Below, one piece after another: positions 37,761-47,761 of a stretch of 64,000 bases of DNA. A model generated the notes under the pieces. That model saw only the letters and a list, made by a program, of their open reading frames with translations. It searched no databases and was not told the origin of the DNA. The translations under genes were made by a program, and so were the position numbers. Within the stretch, counting starts at the first letter, position 1. Every line of letters starts with the position of its first letter. Origin of the DNA: Proteiniphilum saccharofermentans (lineage in GTDB: Bacteria; Bacteroidota; Bacteroidia; Bacteroidales; Dysgonomonadaceae); NCBI RefSeq assembly GCF_900095135.1, contig NZ_LT605205.1, positions 4,278,001 to 4,342,000 of the forward strand. The letters run 5' to 3'.

Positions 37761-40700
37761 CTACATATCTTTTTTAAAAATGTCATTTAGCATATATGAC
37801 TTTTTGTATTCGCTGGGTGTCATATTAAATTTCTTTTTAAAGCATTTGGTGAAATATTTGGCGTCATTCATACCAACTTTGTAGGCAACCTCCTTTATGG
37901 TATAGTCCCCGTTTTGGAGAAGTTCTGCCGCATGTTGCATCAAAAAGTCCCGTACATATTCGATAGGTGCCAACCCTGTAAGCCCTTTTAGTTTCTTAAA
38001 GAATACCGTACGGCTCATACCCATTTCCACAGCCATATCTTCTATTACAAAATCATTGTCACCCAAATGTTTCTCAATAAAAGAGTTGACAGATCGGATA
38101 AAGTCAATATCTTTCTCATTGACAGGCGTATTGGCGACGTTTTCTTTCCTTAACGGAATTTGGGATGTTACATTGGCCCTGTTCCTGTAATATTTCTGTA
38201 ACTCGTATCTCCGTTGCAACAGGTTTTTCACCCTCACTTTGAAATAAGAGACGCTGAAAGGCTTGGTAATGTACTCATCTGCACCATGTTCAAATCCATC
38301 CAGTTTACTGTCCAATGTAGTTTTTGCTGTTAGGAGCAGGAAGAGCACATGGCTTGTCAGGACATTTTTCCGTATATTCCCCAGGAACTCGATACCATTA
38401 ATTTCAGGCATCATAATATCACTTACAATAAAATCAGGGATAAGCTCCAATGCTTTTTCAAAACCCTCTTTTCCATTCGAGGCTTCATGTACTTCGTATT
38501 CATCTTCGAGGATGGACCGGATAAATTGCCGGAGATCCTCATCATCTTCCACGAGCAGTACGCAGGGGGTATCACTGATCTCTTCGTGGACTTGCGTGAA
38601 TTCATCAGCAACTACCTGCAAACCTTTGGTTTCGTCTGACAACATGGAACCGGAAGTCTCGTCAATGATCACATCGGCTCCAAAATGGGAAGTGCCTGTT
38701 TTAAACAAAATGGTAAAAGTGCTCCCCTTCTGCTCATCACTCTCCACTACTATCCTGGCCCGGTGTTTATCGGCCATCTCTTTCACGATAGACAACCCTA
38801 TCCCGGTACTGGGTTTACTTGGATCTTCATTAAAGGACTCAAATCTTCTGAACAGCCGCTCCTGTTTATCTTTCGAAATACCGATCCCCGTATCTTTTAT
38901 CCGTATGGCGACCTCACTGTTTTCATTGTATACAGATACCCGGATGGTTCTTCCGGAAGGAGTATATTTAAAAGCATTGGAAAGCAGGTTGACAATAATC
39001 TTTTCCACTGCCTCCGTATCAATCCATACCGTTTGAATACCGGCTCTGTTTTCGAAACTATAATCGATTCCTTTTATCTCTGCATTTTTGATATAATTGC
39101 CATATATATTTTCCACAAAAGAGGCTATTTCCACTTTGCTCACCTTTAGCGGCGATTGTTCCATCTTTTGGAAGTCGAGGATCTGGTTCACCATTTTCAG
39201 CAACCTATTGGTGTTTTTCGACACAAGCGAAAGTTGATCTTTTACCGGTTGCGGTGTGGTTTTACTTTGTAACAGGTTTTCGATAGGGGAGACGATCATT
39301 GTCAACGGAGTGCGTATCTCGTGCGAAATATTGGTAAAGAAGCGTGTTTTGATCTCCGACTCCTGCTTCTCCAGCACGATCTTGTTCCGCATTTTATAAA
39401 ATGTGTAGAGTATTTTGAACGTGACATATAAAAGCAGGATTATCACCAAAGTGTAAATAAGATAAGCCCATCCGGTGGCCCAAAACGGGGGTAATACCTC
39501 AATGGAGAGCATCCTCTCGTTGTCGGCCCATACCCCGTCACTGTTGGTCGACTTCACACGGAACAGGTATTTTCCCCGCGAGAGGTTAGTGTAATTGGCA
39601 GTCCGTTGATTGCCGGAAAAGATCCACTCTTTGTCGAATCCTTCCATTTTGTACATATAGAGTATATTTTCAGGATCAGTATAGTCCAATGCAGCGAAAT
39701 CAATACTGATAAAATTCTGGTTATGTTTAAGGACAAGATTATCCGACTCGTCGATATTTTGTTTGAGAAGCCCGTCAGGGGAAACCGGAACATTCCGGTT
39801 GAACAGCTTGAATTGTACTAACGCAAGATAGGGATTGAAAGTATTGTTTTTCACTTCCCGGGGATCAAACACCACCATTCCATTAAGAGAACCGAAGATC
39901 ATTCTTCCATCCTGTAAGCGCCACCTTGAATTTTCGGAGAAATTGGATCGCTTCATTAAGCGCTTGATCTCGCTGAAATTTTCAAATGTTTGCTTATCCC
40001 TGTTAAATTTAGTGAGCCCGCCTTCACTGCCGATCCATAAATTGCCATTGTTATCTTCCTGAATGGACAAGATGATGTCTGAAGGCAATCCGTCGATGGT
40101 GCTATAGATTTCAAAAGCGACCGGAAATCCTTTGTGGTCCGTACTATCAATCCGGGTAATCCCACCGCCGAAAGTCCCGATAAAAGTCTCGCCCGATTGT
40201 GTAGTACAGATATCCATGATATCATTGGCTCCGATACTGTTCGAATCGCTGTTATTTCTCGTATATATTTTAAAATCTATATCCTGAGGCCTTTTAAAAT
40301 CGGCATCGAACATGATAAACCCGAATGTAGTACCCACGCAGATATTTCCATGTTTGTCTTCCGATATGATCCTTACCCGGTCAGCATGGTTGAAGGGAAA
40401 CCGGGTAAGATCGTTGAGATGGTTGATAACCCGCCCTTCACCGGAAGAGAGGATCAGATTAAGCCCTCCCCCGTAAGTGCCTATCCATATATTTTTGTTT
40501 TTATCTTCGAAGATGGAATATACATCATTGCTGTTCAATGAGTATCTGTCGGAAGGATCATTACAGAAATGGTGTACTTCAAAACTGTTCCCTCCATTTC
40601 TGCGGATAAGCTTATAGACACCCTCCCCTTTTGTGCCAATCCATATATTTTGCTCCGAGTCTTCAGTAATACAATAAGCTATTCCGTTCAGGGGCGTACC

Positions 40701-42191
40701 TCTCCCAATTTCTCCCTGTTGCGTGAGAATACCTTTCTCATTCAATCCGGCATCATAGACATGTATCTTACCATCTTTCGTGGCTGCCCAGATATTCCCG
40801 TAAGAGTCTTCAAAGATGGGACGGACTTCGTTACTGATTGTCGAATTATCGTTATCACTGATTGATAAGGCTTTGAAGCTGGAATCATCATAGAAGATCA
40901 CTTTCTCCAAGCCGGGTGAGCGGGTGCACATCCACAAATTGCCCTGCCTGTCGGAATAGGCAGAATGCAACATATTGGAAAACAGAGATCGGGGAGAAGA
41001 GGGTTCATTATAGAAGGGGATAAGCTTCTCTTCCGTTTTGTCATACAGGGAGAATCCCCCTCCTCTGGGATGAACCCATAAACGGTTTTCCCTGTCTTCG
41101 AAGATAAAAAAATTAGGCAGGAAAACAGAGGAAACAGCGCTTTCCACATAAGGTGTGTAATGAAAATATTTTCCGGTATAGGGATTGAATTTTGAAACAC
41201 CCAGCCTATCGGTCTCCAACCAGATATTTTTTGAACTATCGACATAGGCTGTCATTATTTCATCGAATTGCATTGCCGGAAAAGTTCTGCTATTGTACAC
41301 ATCCATTCTGCCGTCGTGAGTAGTGTATATAACAAAGCCGCTGTGGTTGGAGAGGATAAGGATCTTCTCGGAAGAGAGCTCCTGTATGGAAATAATATCG
41401 GATGTCAGTTCGGTGGGAAGTTCCTCAAATGTACCCCGTTTTTGGTCATATACCCATACAACTCCTTCTCTTGAACCGAACCAGAGTTCATCGCCGAATT
41501 CCATTACACTGAAAAAGGGAGTCTCCTCTTTCAAGCTGCCATCGGACAATGAATGGAAATAAAAGAGGGAGCCGGCACCATCTGCAGGTAGACAGGTCAA
41601 TCCTTTATCGGTGAGGATCCACGAGTTCTGGTGCATATCTTCATAGATGGTATGCACAAAATCTCCGCTGAGATTACGATCCCGGATACTATATACCTCT
41701 GCATTGAACAGGGAATCCATGATTGAAATACATCCTTCTTTTTCCGATAAAAGCCAGACCTTTCCGCTTTCGGTAGGAATAATCTGGGATACGTAATAGT
41801 TTTTATCTTTATAGGCTTCTATGGAGTTTGTCCCCATAAAAGATTCCGTATCTACATTAAACCGGTATGCCCGGTTATCATAAGAGAGAACCCATATATT
41901 GTTGTATTTATCTTCATACAATCTGTCGACCCTGCTGCTTCGCGATTCGAATTGACCCGATGGTAAATGGTATGTGGTAAATGTGTAACCGTCAAATTTA
42001 CTCAATCCATCCCAGGTACTGAACCACATAAAACCTTTACAATCCTGCAGGATATCAGTGACGGTATGTTGGGGAAGTCCGTCCTCAGAGCCGTAATGCA
42101 CGAAGTAGGCAGGGGGTTGGGACATGACGGTTCCTGTACCGAGAAGGAATATTGATAAAAAGAGGAATACTATTTTCAACTTTGTTTTCAT
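37761..42191 (-). CDS. Hybrid two-component system sensor/regulator (HTCS)
   Basis: This 1476-residue one-protein sensor and transcription activator has, in order: a signal peptide (to ~25), a periplasmic two-propeller region of repeated regulator-propeller units (about 30-825, e.g. IWVLSYDNRAYRF, NLWMCTRSPGLEK), a Y_Y_Y domain (about 830-895) and a membrane helix (about 905-930). The histidine kinase follows, with its phospho-acceptor His near 957 in NISHEIRTPL and an ATPase domain with SNAFKYTP and KDTGIGISKDKQERLF. Then come a receiver domain (phospho-acceptor Asp near 1258 in VSDIMMPEINGIEF) and an AraC-type HTH at the C-terminus (about 1365-1470). HTCS proteins bind an oligosaccharide directly and switch on the neighbouring glycan locus. 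Here the inducer is probably a pectin fragment. A piece of a near-identical gene remains at 31996-32064. Confidence 0.95.
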   Translation of the reverse strand: MKTKLKIVFLFLSIFLLGTGTVMSQPPAYFVHYGSEDGLPQHTVTDILQDCKGFMWFSTWDGLSKFDGYTFTTYHLPSGQFESRSSRVDRLYEDKYNNIWVLSYDNRAYRFNVDTESFMGTNSIEAYKDKNYYVSQIIPTESGKVWLLSEKEGCISIMDSLFNAEVYSIRDRNLSGDFVHTIYEDMHQNSWILTDKGLTCLPADGAGSLFYFHSLSDGSLKEETPFFSVMEFGDELWFGSREGVVWVYDQKRGTFEELPTELTSDIISIQELSSEKILILSNHSGFVIYTTHDGRMDVYNSRTFPAMQFDEIMTAYVDSSKNIWLETDRLGVSKFNPYTGKYFHYTPYVESAVSSVFLPNFFIFEDRENRLWVHPRGGGFSLYDKTEEKLIPFYNEPSSPRSLFSNMLHSAYSDRQGNLWMCTRSPGLEKVIFYDDSSFKALSISDNDNSTISNEVRPIFEDSYGNIWAATKDGKIHVYDAGLNEKGILTQQGEIGRGTPLNGIAYCITEDSEQNIWIGTKGEGVYKLIRRNGGNSFEVHHFCNDPSDRYSLNSNDVYSIFEDKNKNIWIGTYGGGLNLILSSGEGRVINHLNDLTRFPFNHADRVRIISEDKHGNICVGTTFGFIMFDADFKRPQDIDFKIYTRNNSDSNSIGANDIMDICTTQSGETFIGTFGGGITRIDSTDHKGFPVAFEIYSTIDGLPSDIILSIQEDNNGNLWIGSEGGLTKFNRDKQTFENFSEIKRLMKRSNFSENSRWRLQDGRMIFGSLNGMVVFDPREVKNNTFNPYLALVQFKLFNRNVPVSPDGLLKQNIDESDNLVLKHNQNFISIDFAALDYTDPENILYMYKMEGFDKEWIFSGNQRTANYTNLSRGKYLFRVKSTNSDGVWADNERMLSIEVLPPFWATGWAYLIYTLVIILLLYVTFKILYTFYKMRNKIVLEKQESEIKTRFFTNISHEIRTPLTMIVSPIENLLQSKTTPQPVKDQLSLVSKNTNRLLKMVNQILDFQKMEQSPLKVSKVEIASFVENIYGNYIKNAEIKGIDYSFENRAGIQTVWIDTEAVEKIIVNLLSNAFKYTPSGRTIRVSVYNENSEVAIRIKDTGIGISKDKQERLFRRFESFNEDPSKPSTGIGLSIVKEMADKHRARIVVESDEQKGSTFTILFKTGTSHFGADVIIDETSGSMLSDETKGLQVVADEFTQVHEEISDTPCVLLVEDDEDLRQFIRSILEDEYEVHEASNGKEGFEKALELIPDFIVSDIMMPEINGIEFLGNIRKNVLTSHVLFLLLTAKTTLDSKLDGFEHGADEYITKPFSVSYFKVRVKNLLQRRYELQKYYRNRANVTSQIPLRKENVANTPVNEKDIDFIRSVNSFIEKHLGDNDFVIEDMAVEMGMSRTVFFKKLKGLTGLAPIEYVRDFLMQHAAELLQNGDYTIKEVAYKVGMNDAKYFTKCFKKKFNMTPSEYKKSYMLNDIFKKDM

Positions 42192-42232
42192 TCTATTGCC
42201 AGAATCACAAGGATTAACAACAACTGATTCAA

Positions 42233-42271
42233 TTTTCCGAGACGCATCTTATATTCTCCAAAATAGTGAAA
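42233..42271. repeat. Direct repeat upstream of HTCS, unit A
   Basis: This 39-bp unit beginning TTTTCCGAGACGCATC recurs 67 bp further on at 42300-42339 with about four differences. Both lie in the gap just upstream of the HTCS start codon. They could be paired binding sites or a small tandem duplication. Confidence 0.7.
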
Positions 42272-42299
42272 GCCGAGAGAAAAACTAAACTTGCTTAAG

Positions 42300-42339
42300 T
42301 TTTCCGAGGCGCATCTTATATTCTTCAAATGTAGCGAAA
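42300..42339. repeat. Direct repeat upstream of HTCS, unit B
   Basis: Second copy of the 39-40 bp unit (TTTTCCGAGGCGCATC...). It contains a TACATTTG box on the minus strand (42333-42326), which fits the -7 element for HTCS transcription, but the -33 element is not evident. In unit A the corresponding bases no longer fit the box. Confidence 0.65.
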
Positions 42340-42348
42340 ATAATAGCA

Positions 42349-42368
42349 AACCCATGTTAGGATGGGTT
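42349..42368 (-). terminator. Weak hairpin after the esterase-CE8 gene
   Basis: AACCCA and TGGGTT pair around an eight-base loop, 26-45 bp after the stop codon of the esterase-CE8 gene, and the transcript then enters an AT-rich stretch. A weak terminator is possible. Confidence 0.3.
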
Positions 42369-42393
42369 AAAAACTCGTTAAAGTATAGACACC

Positions 42394-44262
42394 TTACTCC
42401 CAAAAATCGGAACCTAACACTTTTTCCTTGGAATAATTTTGAGTTTTTGTATCTGTGAGTTGATGTGACCACTTTACCCGTGCCCCCGTAGGAGCACCTT
42501 CCCCGCGATTGCCATATTCCACAAAACGGGCTGTGGATTCATTCTCCTCGTTATTCCAGTTATTCCACCCTTCGGGTTTAATGACATTGCCAAGTTCACA
42601 TTCTATAAAAGCCACATGGGCATAAGGCCGCCACGGACGACCGAGATAGAATGAATTTGCCTGCTCTCCGGTTACCCTGCATTTATGGAAAACATATCCA
42701 AAAGGAGCATTTTGCGGTGTGGAGGCAGCTGTCACATATCCGTTCCCCTTACATACAATTTCACACTCTTCGAACCAGGCTGTAGAAGCACCGAAAATAA
42801 AGTCAACCGTCCCCTCTATGTAACAATTGGAATAGTACTGACGGCTGAACGCTTTATGTGTATAAAGCGTATCCTGAAAACCGAGAAATCGGCAATTGTG
42901 AAAACGTGCCCGGTCACTTCGGACGATAATCGCTACTGCCTGTCCGACGGGTCCCGCGGCATTTTCGAATGTTATATTTTCCGCCCTGAAGAGATCGGGA
43001 CAAACATACACGCTTGCCGAACCCGACGTGCCTATTTCATCGCCGAAAGGACTCTTCTTCGATGCATAGTTATTATACGACAGAATGGTTCTGTACCTGT
43101 TCTCTCCAACAAGGGTAAGATCCTGCTTCGTATCGGGAATAATGATCTTTTCGCGATAGATGCCATTGCGGATAAAAATGCGGGTAGGCCGTTTCCGGAA
43201 ATCAGGAACGGCATTGACCGCCTCCTGTACCGTCCTGAAGTCACCTGTCCCATCCCGGGCTACAACGATATCATAATCGGACCTGTAGATGACAGCCGGT
43301 TCGTCAAAGAGCTTCCACAAAAAGTTGGCCATCAGGTTGACAGTAGAGAGATGCCACGGGTGAAAAAGCCAGAATGTGTGGGGCGTATCTTCGAAAGTAT
43401 GTTTCTCGGAATAGATGCCAAGGCTGTCCAGACGGCGAATATGCTCATCACGCCCGTTGTGGAACCGGGGGATGGAACTATTGATAAAACAGACCGGTGC
43501 GGAATGGCTGCCTACCCAATAGAGTGCCGAAGCATCTTTCCAGGCTTCCGGTTTTTCGCTGTATGTCCCGTTTAACCATAATGCATCTGCCGGCACCTTA
43601 TTTCCTTCGCTTTTTACCTTTTCCGCCCTGACGACGGTTTCTTTTTCAATAAATGTAGAGATACCATCGATATTAATGATGGCTTTGATAAGATTATCCC
43701 TGTTCTTTGTACCTATCAGCGCTGCCAGTTGTCCTCCGGCAGAACATCCCGATACCGCAATTTTACCGGCATCGAAACCATACTCTTCGGCATTGCGGCT
43801 TATCCATGAAACGGCATCGTTCAGATCATCCACAGCAGCGGGATAGAGCTGCTCCGGCGAAAGTCGGTATTCTACCGTAACCGTTGCAAATCCTTTTTGT
43901 GACAGATGTATAGCCAATGCCTCCTGCATATCGGGAGAACCGGAGTTCCATCCACCACCATGAATCATCAGTACTACCGGATAATTATGCTCATCTGCAG
44001 GGCGATACACCGACAACCGCAATTCCCGGTCGCCATATTTCGTATCCCGGATAGTCTTGTAAATGATATCCGGATAGACAACCATTTCGTGGGTACTCTT
44101 TGCCTCCGCTATCCGGATAAAGGGAAACCGTTTCACCTCTTTTTGATACGAACTTTGAAGGGTGTAGCCCGTGTCACGTGGCAGCCCGTTTATCACTACT
44201 GTCTGAGCAGTGAGGGGCAAAGTGCTGAAAACAACGAAAAACAGTATCCGGATTATCTTCAT
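42394..44262 (-). CDS. Esterase fused to pectin methylesterase (CE8)
   Basis: This 622-residue exported protein (signal to ~20, LPLTAQ) has two enzymes. The N-terminal alpha/beta-hydrolase (about 55-315) has the oxyanion motif MIHGGGWNSG near 104, the nucleophile Ser in GCSAGGQ near 171, and a late His in TPHTFWLFHPWH, like acetyl- or feruloyl-type esterases. The C-terminal half (about 325-600) is a right-handed beta-helix pectin methylesterase with GPVGQAVAI, FLGFQDTLYTH, EGTVDFIFGAS and LGRPWRPYA, which hold the catalytic Asp pair and Arg. The fusion would remove acyl groups and methyl esters from pectin before polygalacturonase and lyase attack. It follows GH43 after 9 bp. Confidence 0.9.
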   Translation of the reverse strand: MKIIRILFFVVFSTLPLTAQTVVINGLPRDTGYTLQSSYQKEVKRFPFIRIAEAKSTHEMVVYPDIIYKTIRDTKYGDRELRLSVYRPADEHNYPVVLMIHGGGWNSGSPDMQEALAIHLSQKGFATVTVEYRLSPEQLYPAAVDDLNDAVSWISRNAEEYGFDAGKIAVSGCSAGGQLAALIGTKNRDNLIKAIINIDGISTFIEKETVVRAEKVKSEGNKVPADALWLNGTYSEKPEAWKDASALYWVGSHSAPVCFINSSIPRFHNGRDEHIRRLDSLGIYSEKHTFEDTPHTFWLFHPWHLSTVNLMANFLWKLFDEPAVIYRSDYDIVVARDGTGDFRTVQEAVNAVPDFRKRPTRIFIRNGIYREKIIIPDTKQDLTLVGENRYRTILSYNNYASKKSPFGDEIGTSGSASVYVCPDLFRAENITFENAAGPVGQAVAIIVRSDRARFHNCRFLGFQDTLYTHKAFSRQYYSNCYIEGTVDFIFGASTAWFEECEIVCKGNGYVTAASTPQNAPFGYVFHKCRVTGEQANSFYLGRPWRPYAHVAFIECELGNVIKPEGWNNWNNEENESTARFVEYGNRGEGAPTGARVKWSHQLTDTKTQNYSKEKVLGSDFWE

Positions 44263-44271
44263 ATACTTCTA

Positions 44272-45888
44272 TTACTCTACCTCAAACCAATCGATAATGG
44301 CTCTTCCGCCATCGTTATTCTTTACAGGACGCGAACAGACAAATCCCATTTTTGCCCCTATCCATTTGCCTTCTTTCGCAGTGAACGGTTTCCCGAGCGC
44401 ATGGAAGGATCTGCCATCAGTACTGTAGCTAAACAGGCACAGTGCGTCGGGCGTCACACTAACCCTGAAAAACAGGGTAGAATCATTCAACGACACCTGT
44501 TCGTTCACCGTTTCCTTACCTCCTCTATCGGCCTTTAAGCATTCATTCTGGGAAAGGACAAATCCTTGTTCCGTTTTCTCGAAGGACAACAGAGCATAAT
44601 CCATCCCCATCACTACAAAGCCGAATCTCTCACCGCTGATCGAGACCGACGGACGGAACGTTACCCTGGCGGTGGCTGTAAACCGGTTCGAAGGGAATTT
44701 TTGCAACAACAGGTTAGGAATATCCCAGAGACTGACATAATCATCGGGTACAGGAACGGAATACAACTGCAACGTCCCGGTACCGGCATCTGCGAAATGC
44801 CACCAGTCCATAGGATTGGCATGCCATTGCCATTGCAATCCCAACATGCCTGAGTCGAATTGATCGCTCTCGGCAGGTGTTACGATTGGATGGTTTCCGC
44901 CCACACGCGGCTTACGATAAGTGCCAACGGGCTCTCCCCAACCCTTGTTATCTCTATCGATCCCGATGACCGGCCAGTCATTTTTCCAGACCATGGGTTG
45001 CAAATGGACAATACGCCCGACCGCACCGGCATCCTGAAAATGGTAGAACCAATCTTCCCCCAGAGGCGTATCTACCCAGGCACCCTGATGTGGGCCGTTG
45101 ACATCGGTATTTCCTTGTGCCATGACCACCTTACGCTCATACGGGCCAAATACATTCTTTGAACGCAATACAATCTGCCAGCCGGTCGCGACACCGCCCG
45201 CAGGAGCAAAAATATAATAATAACCATTCCGTTTATGGAATTTAGGCCCTTCCACAGTAGGATCATTTTCATGTCCATCATAAATGATCCTGCCGGGAGA
45301 AACAGCCTTGGTTCCTTCGCTGTTCATCTCCGCAATAGAGAGTACACTCTTTATCCCTGCCCGGCTTCCTGCATAGGCATATACCAGATAAGCGTTCCCG
45401 TCATCGTCCCACAGCGGGCATGAGTCGATCAATCCTTTTCCGGCCTTTACCAATACCGGATCACTCCACGGACCCGCAGGATTTTTCGTCTTAAGCATAT
45501 AAATTCCGTAATCGGGATCACCATAATAGATATAAAACTCACCGTTATGGTGACGGATCGACGGTGCCCACACCCCATTCCCATGCTGAGGAAGGGAAAA
45601 AACGGAATCCGGTTTCAACCGGTCTATGGCATGGCCTATGATTTTCCAGTTCACCATATCCTTCGAATGCAGTATGGGTAGCCCCGGAACAGCATTAAAA
45701 CTCGATGCGGTCATATAATAATCATCTCCGACACGACATACGTCGGGATCAGAATAATCGGCAAACAGAATGGGATTGTTATAGGTTCCATCCCCTAAAT
45801 CGGCTACCCAGGATTTCGATATATCCTGCTGACCGTATGATGACATCACCAAACAGCACAGAATAAATACCAAAGCACTATTTCTCAT
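44272..45888 (-). CDS. Glycoside hydrolase family 43 protein
   Basis: This 538-residue exported hydrolase (signal to ~19, SSYGQQ) has a five-bladed GH43 propeller at about 30-340. The catalytic base lies in NPILFADYSDPDVCRVGDDYY, the pKa-modulating Asp in GKGLIDSCPLWDDDGNAYL and the acid in NDPTVEGPKFHKRNGYYYI. The C-terminal third (about 345-535) is a beta-sandwich that completes the active site in several GH43 subfamilies. Likely activities are arabinofuranosidase, xylosidase or galactosidase trimming side chains of rhamnogalacturonan or arabinan; the sequence does not settle which. It is 9 bp upstream of the esterase-CE8 gene. A TACTTTTG box 42-49 bp before its ATG may start this two-gene transcript. 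Confidence 0.9.
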   Translation of the reverse strand: MRNSALVFILCCLVMSSYGQQDISKSWVADLGDGTYNNPILFADYSDPDVCRVGDDYYMTASSFNAVPGLPILHSKDMVNWKIIGHAIDRLKPDSVFSLPQHGNGVWAPSIRHHNGEFYIYYGDPDYGIYMLKTKNPAGPWSDPVLVKAGKGLIDSCPLWDDDGNAYLVYAYAGSRAGIKSVLSIAEMNSEGTKAVSPGRIIYDGHENDPTVEGPKFHKRNGYYYIFAPAGGVATGWQIVLRSKNVFGPYERKVVMAQGNTDVNGPHQGAWVDTPLGEDWFYHFQDAGAVGRIVHLQPMVWKNDWPVIGIDRDNKGWGEPVGTYRKPRVGGNHPIVTPAESDQFDSGMLGLQWQWHANPMDWWHFADAGTGTLQLYSVPVPDDYVSLWDIPNLLLQKFPSNRFTATARVTFRPSVSISGERFGFVVMGMDYALLSFEKTEQGFVLSQNECLKADRGGKETVNEQVSLNDSTLFFRVSVTPDALCLFSYSTDGRSFHALGKPFTAKEGKWIGAKMGFVCSRPVKNNDGGRAIIDWFEVE

Positions 45889-45929
45889 TATTTTCAGTTG
45901 TTGTTTAATTATTATTCAAATTTACTTTG

Positions 45930-45937
45930 CAAAAGTA
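45930..45937 (-). promoter_or_regulatory. Possible -7 promoter box for GH43
   Basis: TACTTTTG on the minus strand fits the Bacteroidota -7 consensus TAnnTTTG and lies 42-49 bp before the GH43 start codon, but no TTTG is found at the expected distance upstream. An activator such as the HTCS could replace the -33 contact. Confidence 0.35.
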
Positions 45938-46031
45938 GATGTTTGCTGCGCCCGACATAGTAAAAACAAGTTTTTCATCTGTACTCGCTTATCGCAAGCA
46001 TTCAATTGAGTAAACGATCCAAATAGGGTAA

Positions 46032-47705
46032 TTACTGATATTTTATCTCCGATTTATCCACTTCAGATGCTATTTCAATCCGGTTTTCCGGCAGACCGGA
46101 GAGATATATGCCGGCGTTCTTGCTACCGGTTATCCGGGCTACCTTACCCGATTCATTGAGTTCAAAAACGAGATTCTCACTTCTGAAATTCTTCACATTG
46201 TTGAATAAGTAGGCAGACCCCTCTTCCGGAATTACTGTCACATCCTTGAAAGTGATGTCTTTTGATTCTGAAAACTCAGCGCCGTAACGTGCGGTAATAA
46301 ATGCATTTTCAAGATTGATGTTCTCTATATTCATCTCGGGAAGCCCGTTGAAGAACATCGCCCTGCGGGCATTCCTCGACACGAGATTTTTCACATAAAT
46401 ATTCCTGAATACGGGAGTTTCTTCGTTGACCGGGAAAGCCTGTCCACCGGTAGGTGTTGTATCGCCATCAGCCAACGATTCGGATGCCGATTTACCGCCG
46501 TAATAAAGGTCGAACAAAAACGACTCGGTTACGATGTTATACATATATATATCTGAGATGTATATATTCTCCACAACACCACCCCGTCCACGGGTACTCT
46601 TGAACCTGAGCCCGACATCAGTACCGAGGAACTGGCAATTTTTCACAGAGATATTTTTTACTCCTCCCGACATTTCACTGCCGACGATAAAACCGCCATG
46701 TCCATGGAATACTTTACAATTGTCCACGATCAGGTTTTCAGTGGGACGGGCGCGACGGCGACCATCTTCGTCCTTCCCCGATTTGATACAAATAGCATCA
46801 TCCCCCACATCGAATATGCTATTCACAATAATTGAATTGATGCATGACTCCAGGTCAATGCCGTCTCCATTTTGGGAATAGTTGGGATTTTTCACATATA
46901 CACCATCGATGATCACATTTTCGCACATCAACGGGTGAATATTCCATGCCGGGGAATTCTCAAACAGCACGCCCTGAAGGTAGACATTTTTACATTCAAT
47001 AAAACTGACCATCACCGGACGCAGAAAATCCTTTATCTCAAGCCATTGTTCTTCAGTCATATCCTGGCGCGGCACATTCATATCGCTCATCAGGTACCCT
47101 TTCAACGACCCTTCGGTTGGGAACCAATAATTTCCGTTATGCACAAAACCTCCGGAGGTAACCACCTGTTTCCACTGCCTTTCGGTTACTTTTTCTTTTT
47201 TCAGCGGGCGCCATGCTTCGCCGTATCCGTTGATGGAACCCTGGCCCGTAATAGCGATATTCTCTAAGTTCCTTCCTGAAATAGGCGACTGGCAACGGCG
47301 TGTATCCAATCCTTCGAATATGGTTTCTACCAGGGGGTAAAGATCGAAATCGGGCGAGAAAAGGATCAAAGCCCCTTTTTCCAAATGCATATTTATATTG
47401 GATCGAAAGACAATAGGACCGGAAAACCAGACTCCTTTAGGGACGACCAGCGTACCTCCGCCTTTTTGTGAAAGTGCCTCCATCGCTTTCTCAAACGCTT
47501 CGGTATTCAGCGCTATACCATTGGGATTTCCACCGAAATCGGCTACATTCACCTGATTATCGGGAAATACCGGTACATGCACGTAAGGCATTTCAAAAGG
47601 AAGATCCTCGTATAGGTAGGCATATTTGTAGTTTTGTGACTGCTGTGCATTGCAGCCATATGTCAACAGAAGTGCAAACAATACAAGGAAATTAATTTTC
47701 TGCAT
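46032..47705 (-). CDS. Glycoside hydrolase family 28 polygalacturonase-like
   Basis: This 557-residue lipoprotein (lipobox LTYGC, Cys18) belongs to GH28, inverting pectinases with a beta-helix fold. The catalytic set is in place: NGDGIDLES and GDDAICIKSGKD supply the three Asp residues, GHGGFIVGSEMSGG the His, and RFKSTRGRGG the substrate-binding Arg/Lys. An insert of about 60 residues (roughly 170-230, WRPLKKEKVTERQWKQ) before the catalytic core is typical of exo-acting or rhamnogalacturonan-type members in Bacteroidota. Cleavage of polygalacturonan or rhamnogalacturonan at the cell surface or in the periplasm is inferred. It is separated from GH43 by 143 bp, and a terminator lies upstream, so it may start a transcript. 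Confidence 0.9.
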   Translation of the reverse strand: MQKINFLVLFALLLTYGCNAQQSQNYKYAYLYEDLPFEMPYVHVPVFPDNQVNVADFGGNPNGIALNTEAFEKAMEALSQKGGGTLVVPKGVWFSGPIVFRSNINMHLEKGALILFSPDFDLYPLVETIFEGLDTRRCQSPISGRNLENIAITGQGSINGYGEAWRPLKKEKVTERQWKQVVTSGGFVHNGNYWFPTEGSLKGYLMSDMNVPRQDMTEEQWLEIKDFLRPVMVSFIECKNVYLQGVLFENSPAWNIHPLMCENVIIDGVYVKNPNYSQNGDGIDLESCINSIIVNSIFDVGDDAICIKSGKDEDGRRRARPTENLIVDNCKVFHGHGGFIVGSEMSGGVKNISVKNCQFLGTDVGLRFKSTRGRGGVVENIYISDIYMYNIVTESFLFDLYYGGKSASESLADGDTTPTGGQAFPVNEETPVFRNIYVKNLVSRNARRAMFFNGLPEMNIENINLENAFITARYGAEFSESKDITFKDVTVIPEEGSAYLFNNVKNFRSENLVFELNESGKVARITGSKNAGIYLSGLPENRIEIASEVDKSEIKYQ

Positions 47706-47761
47706 AATATCTATCTGAGTTAATAATTAGTAATCAAAAAGACTCTTTAGTTCTATATTCA

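Noticed and set aside
42685-43575. Plus-strand open frame of 296 codons
   Set aside because: Antisense to the esterase-CE8 fusion, whose catalytic motifs are all intact on the other strand.
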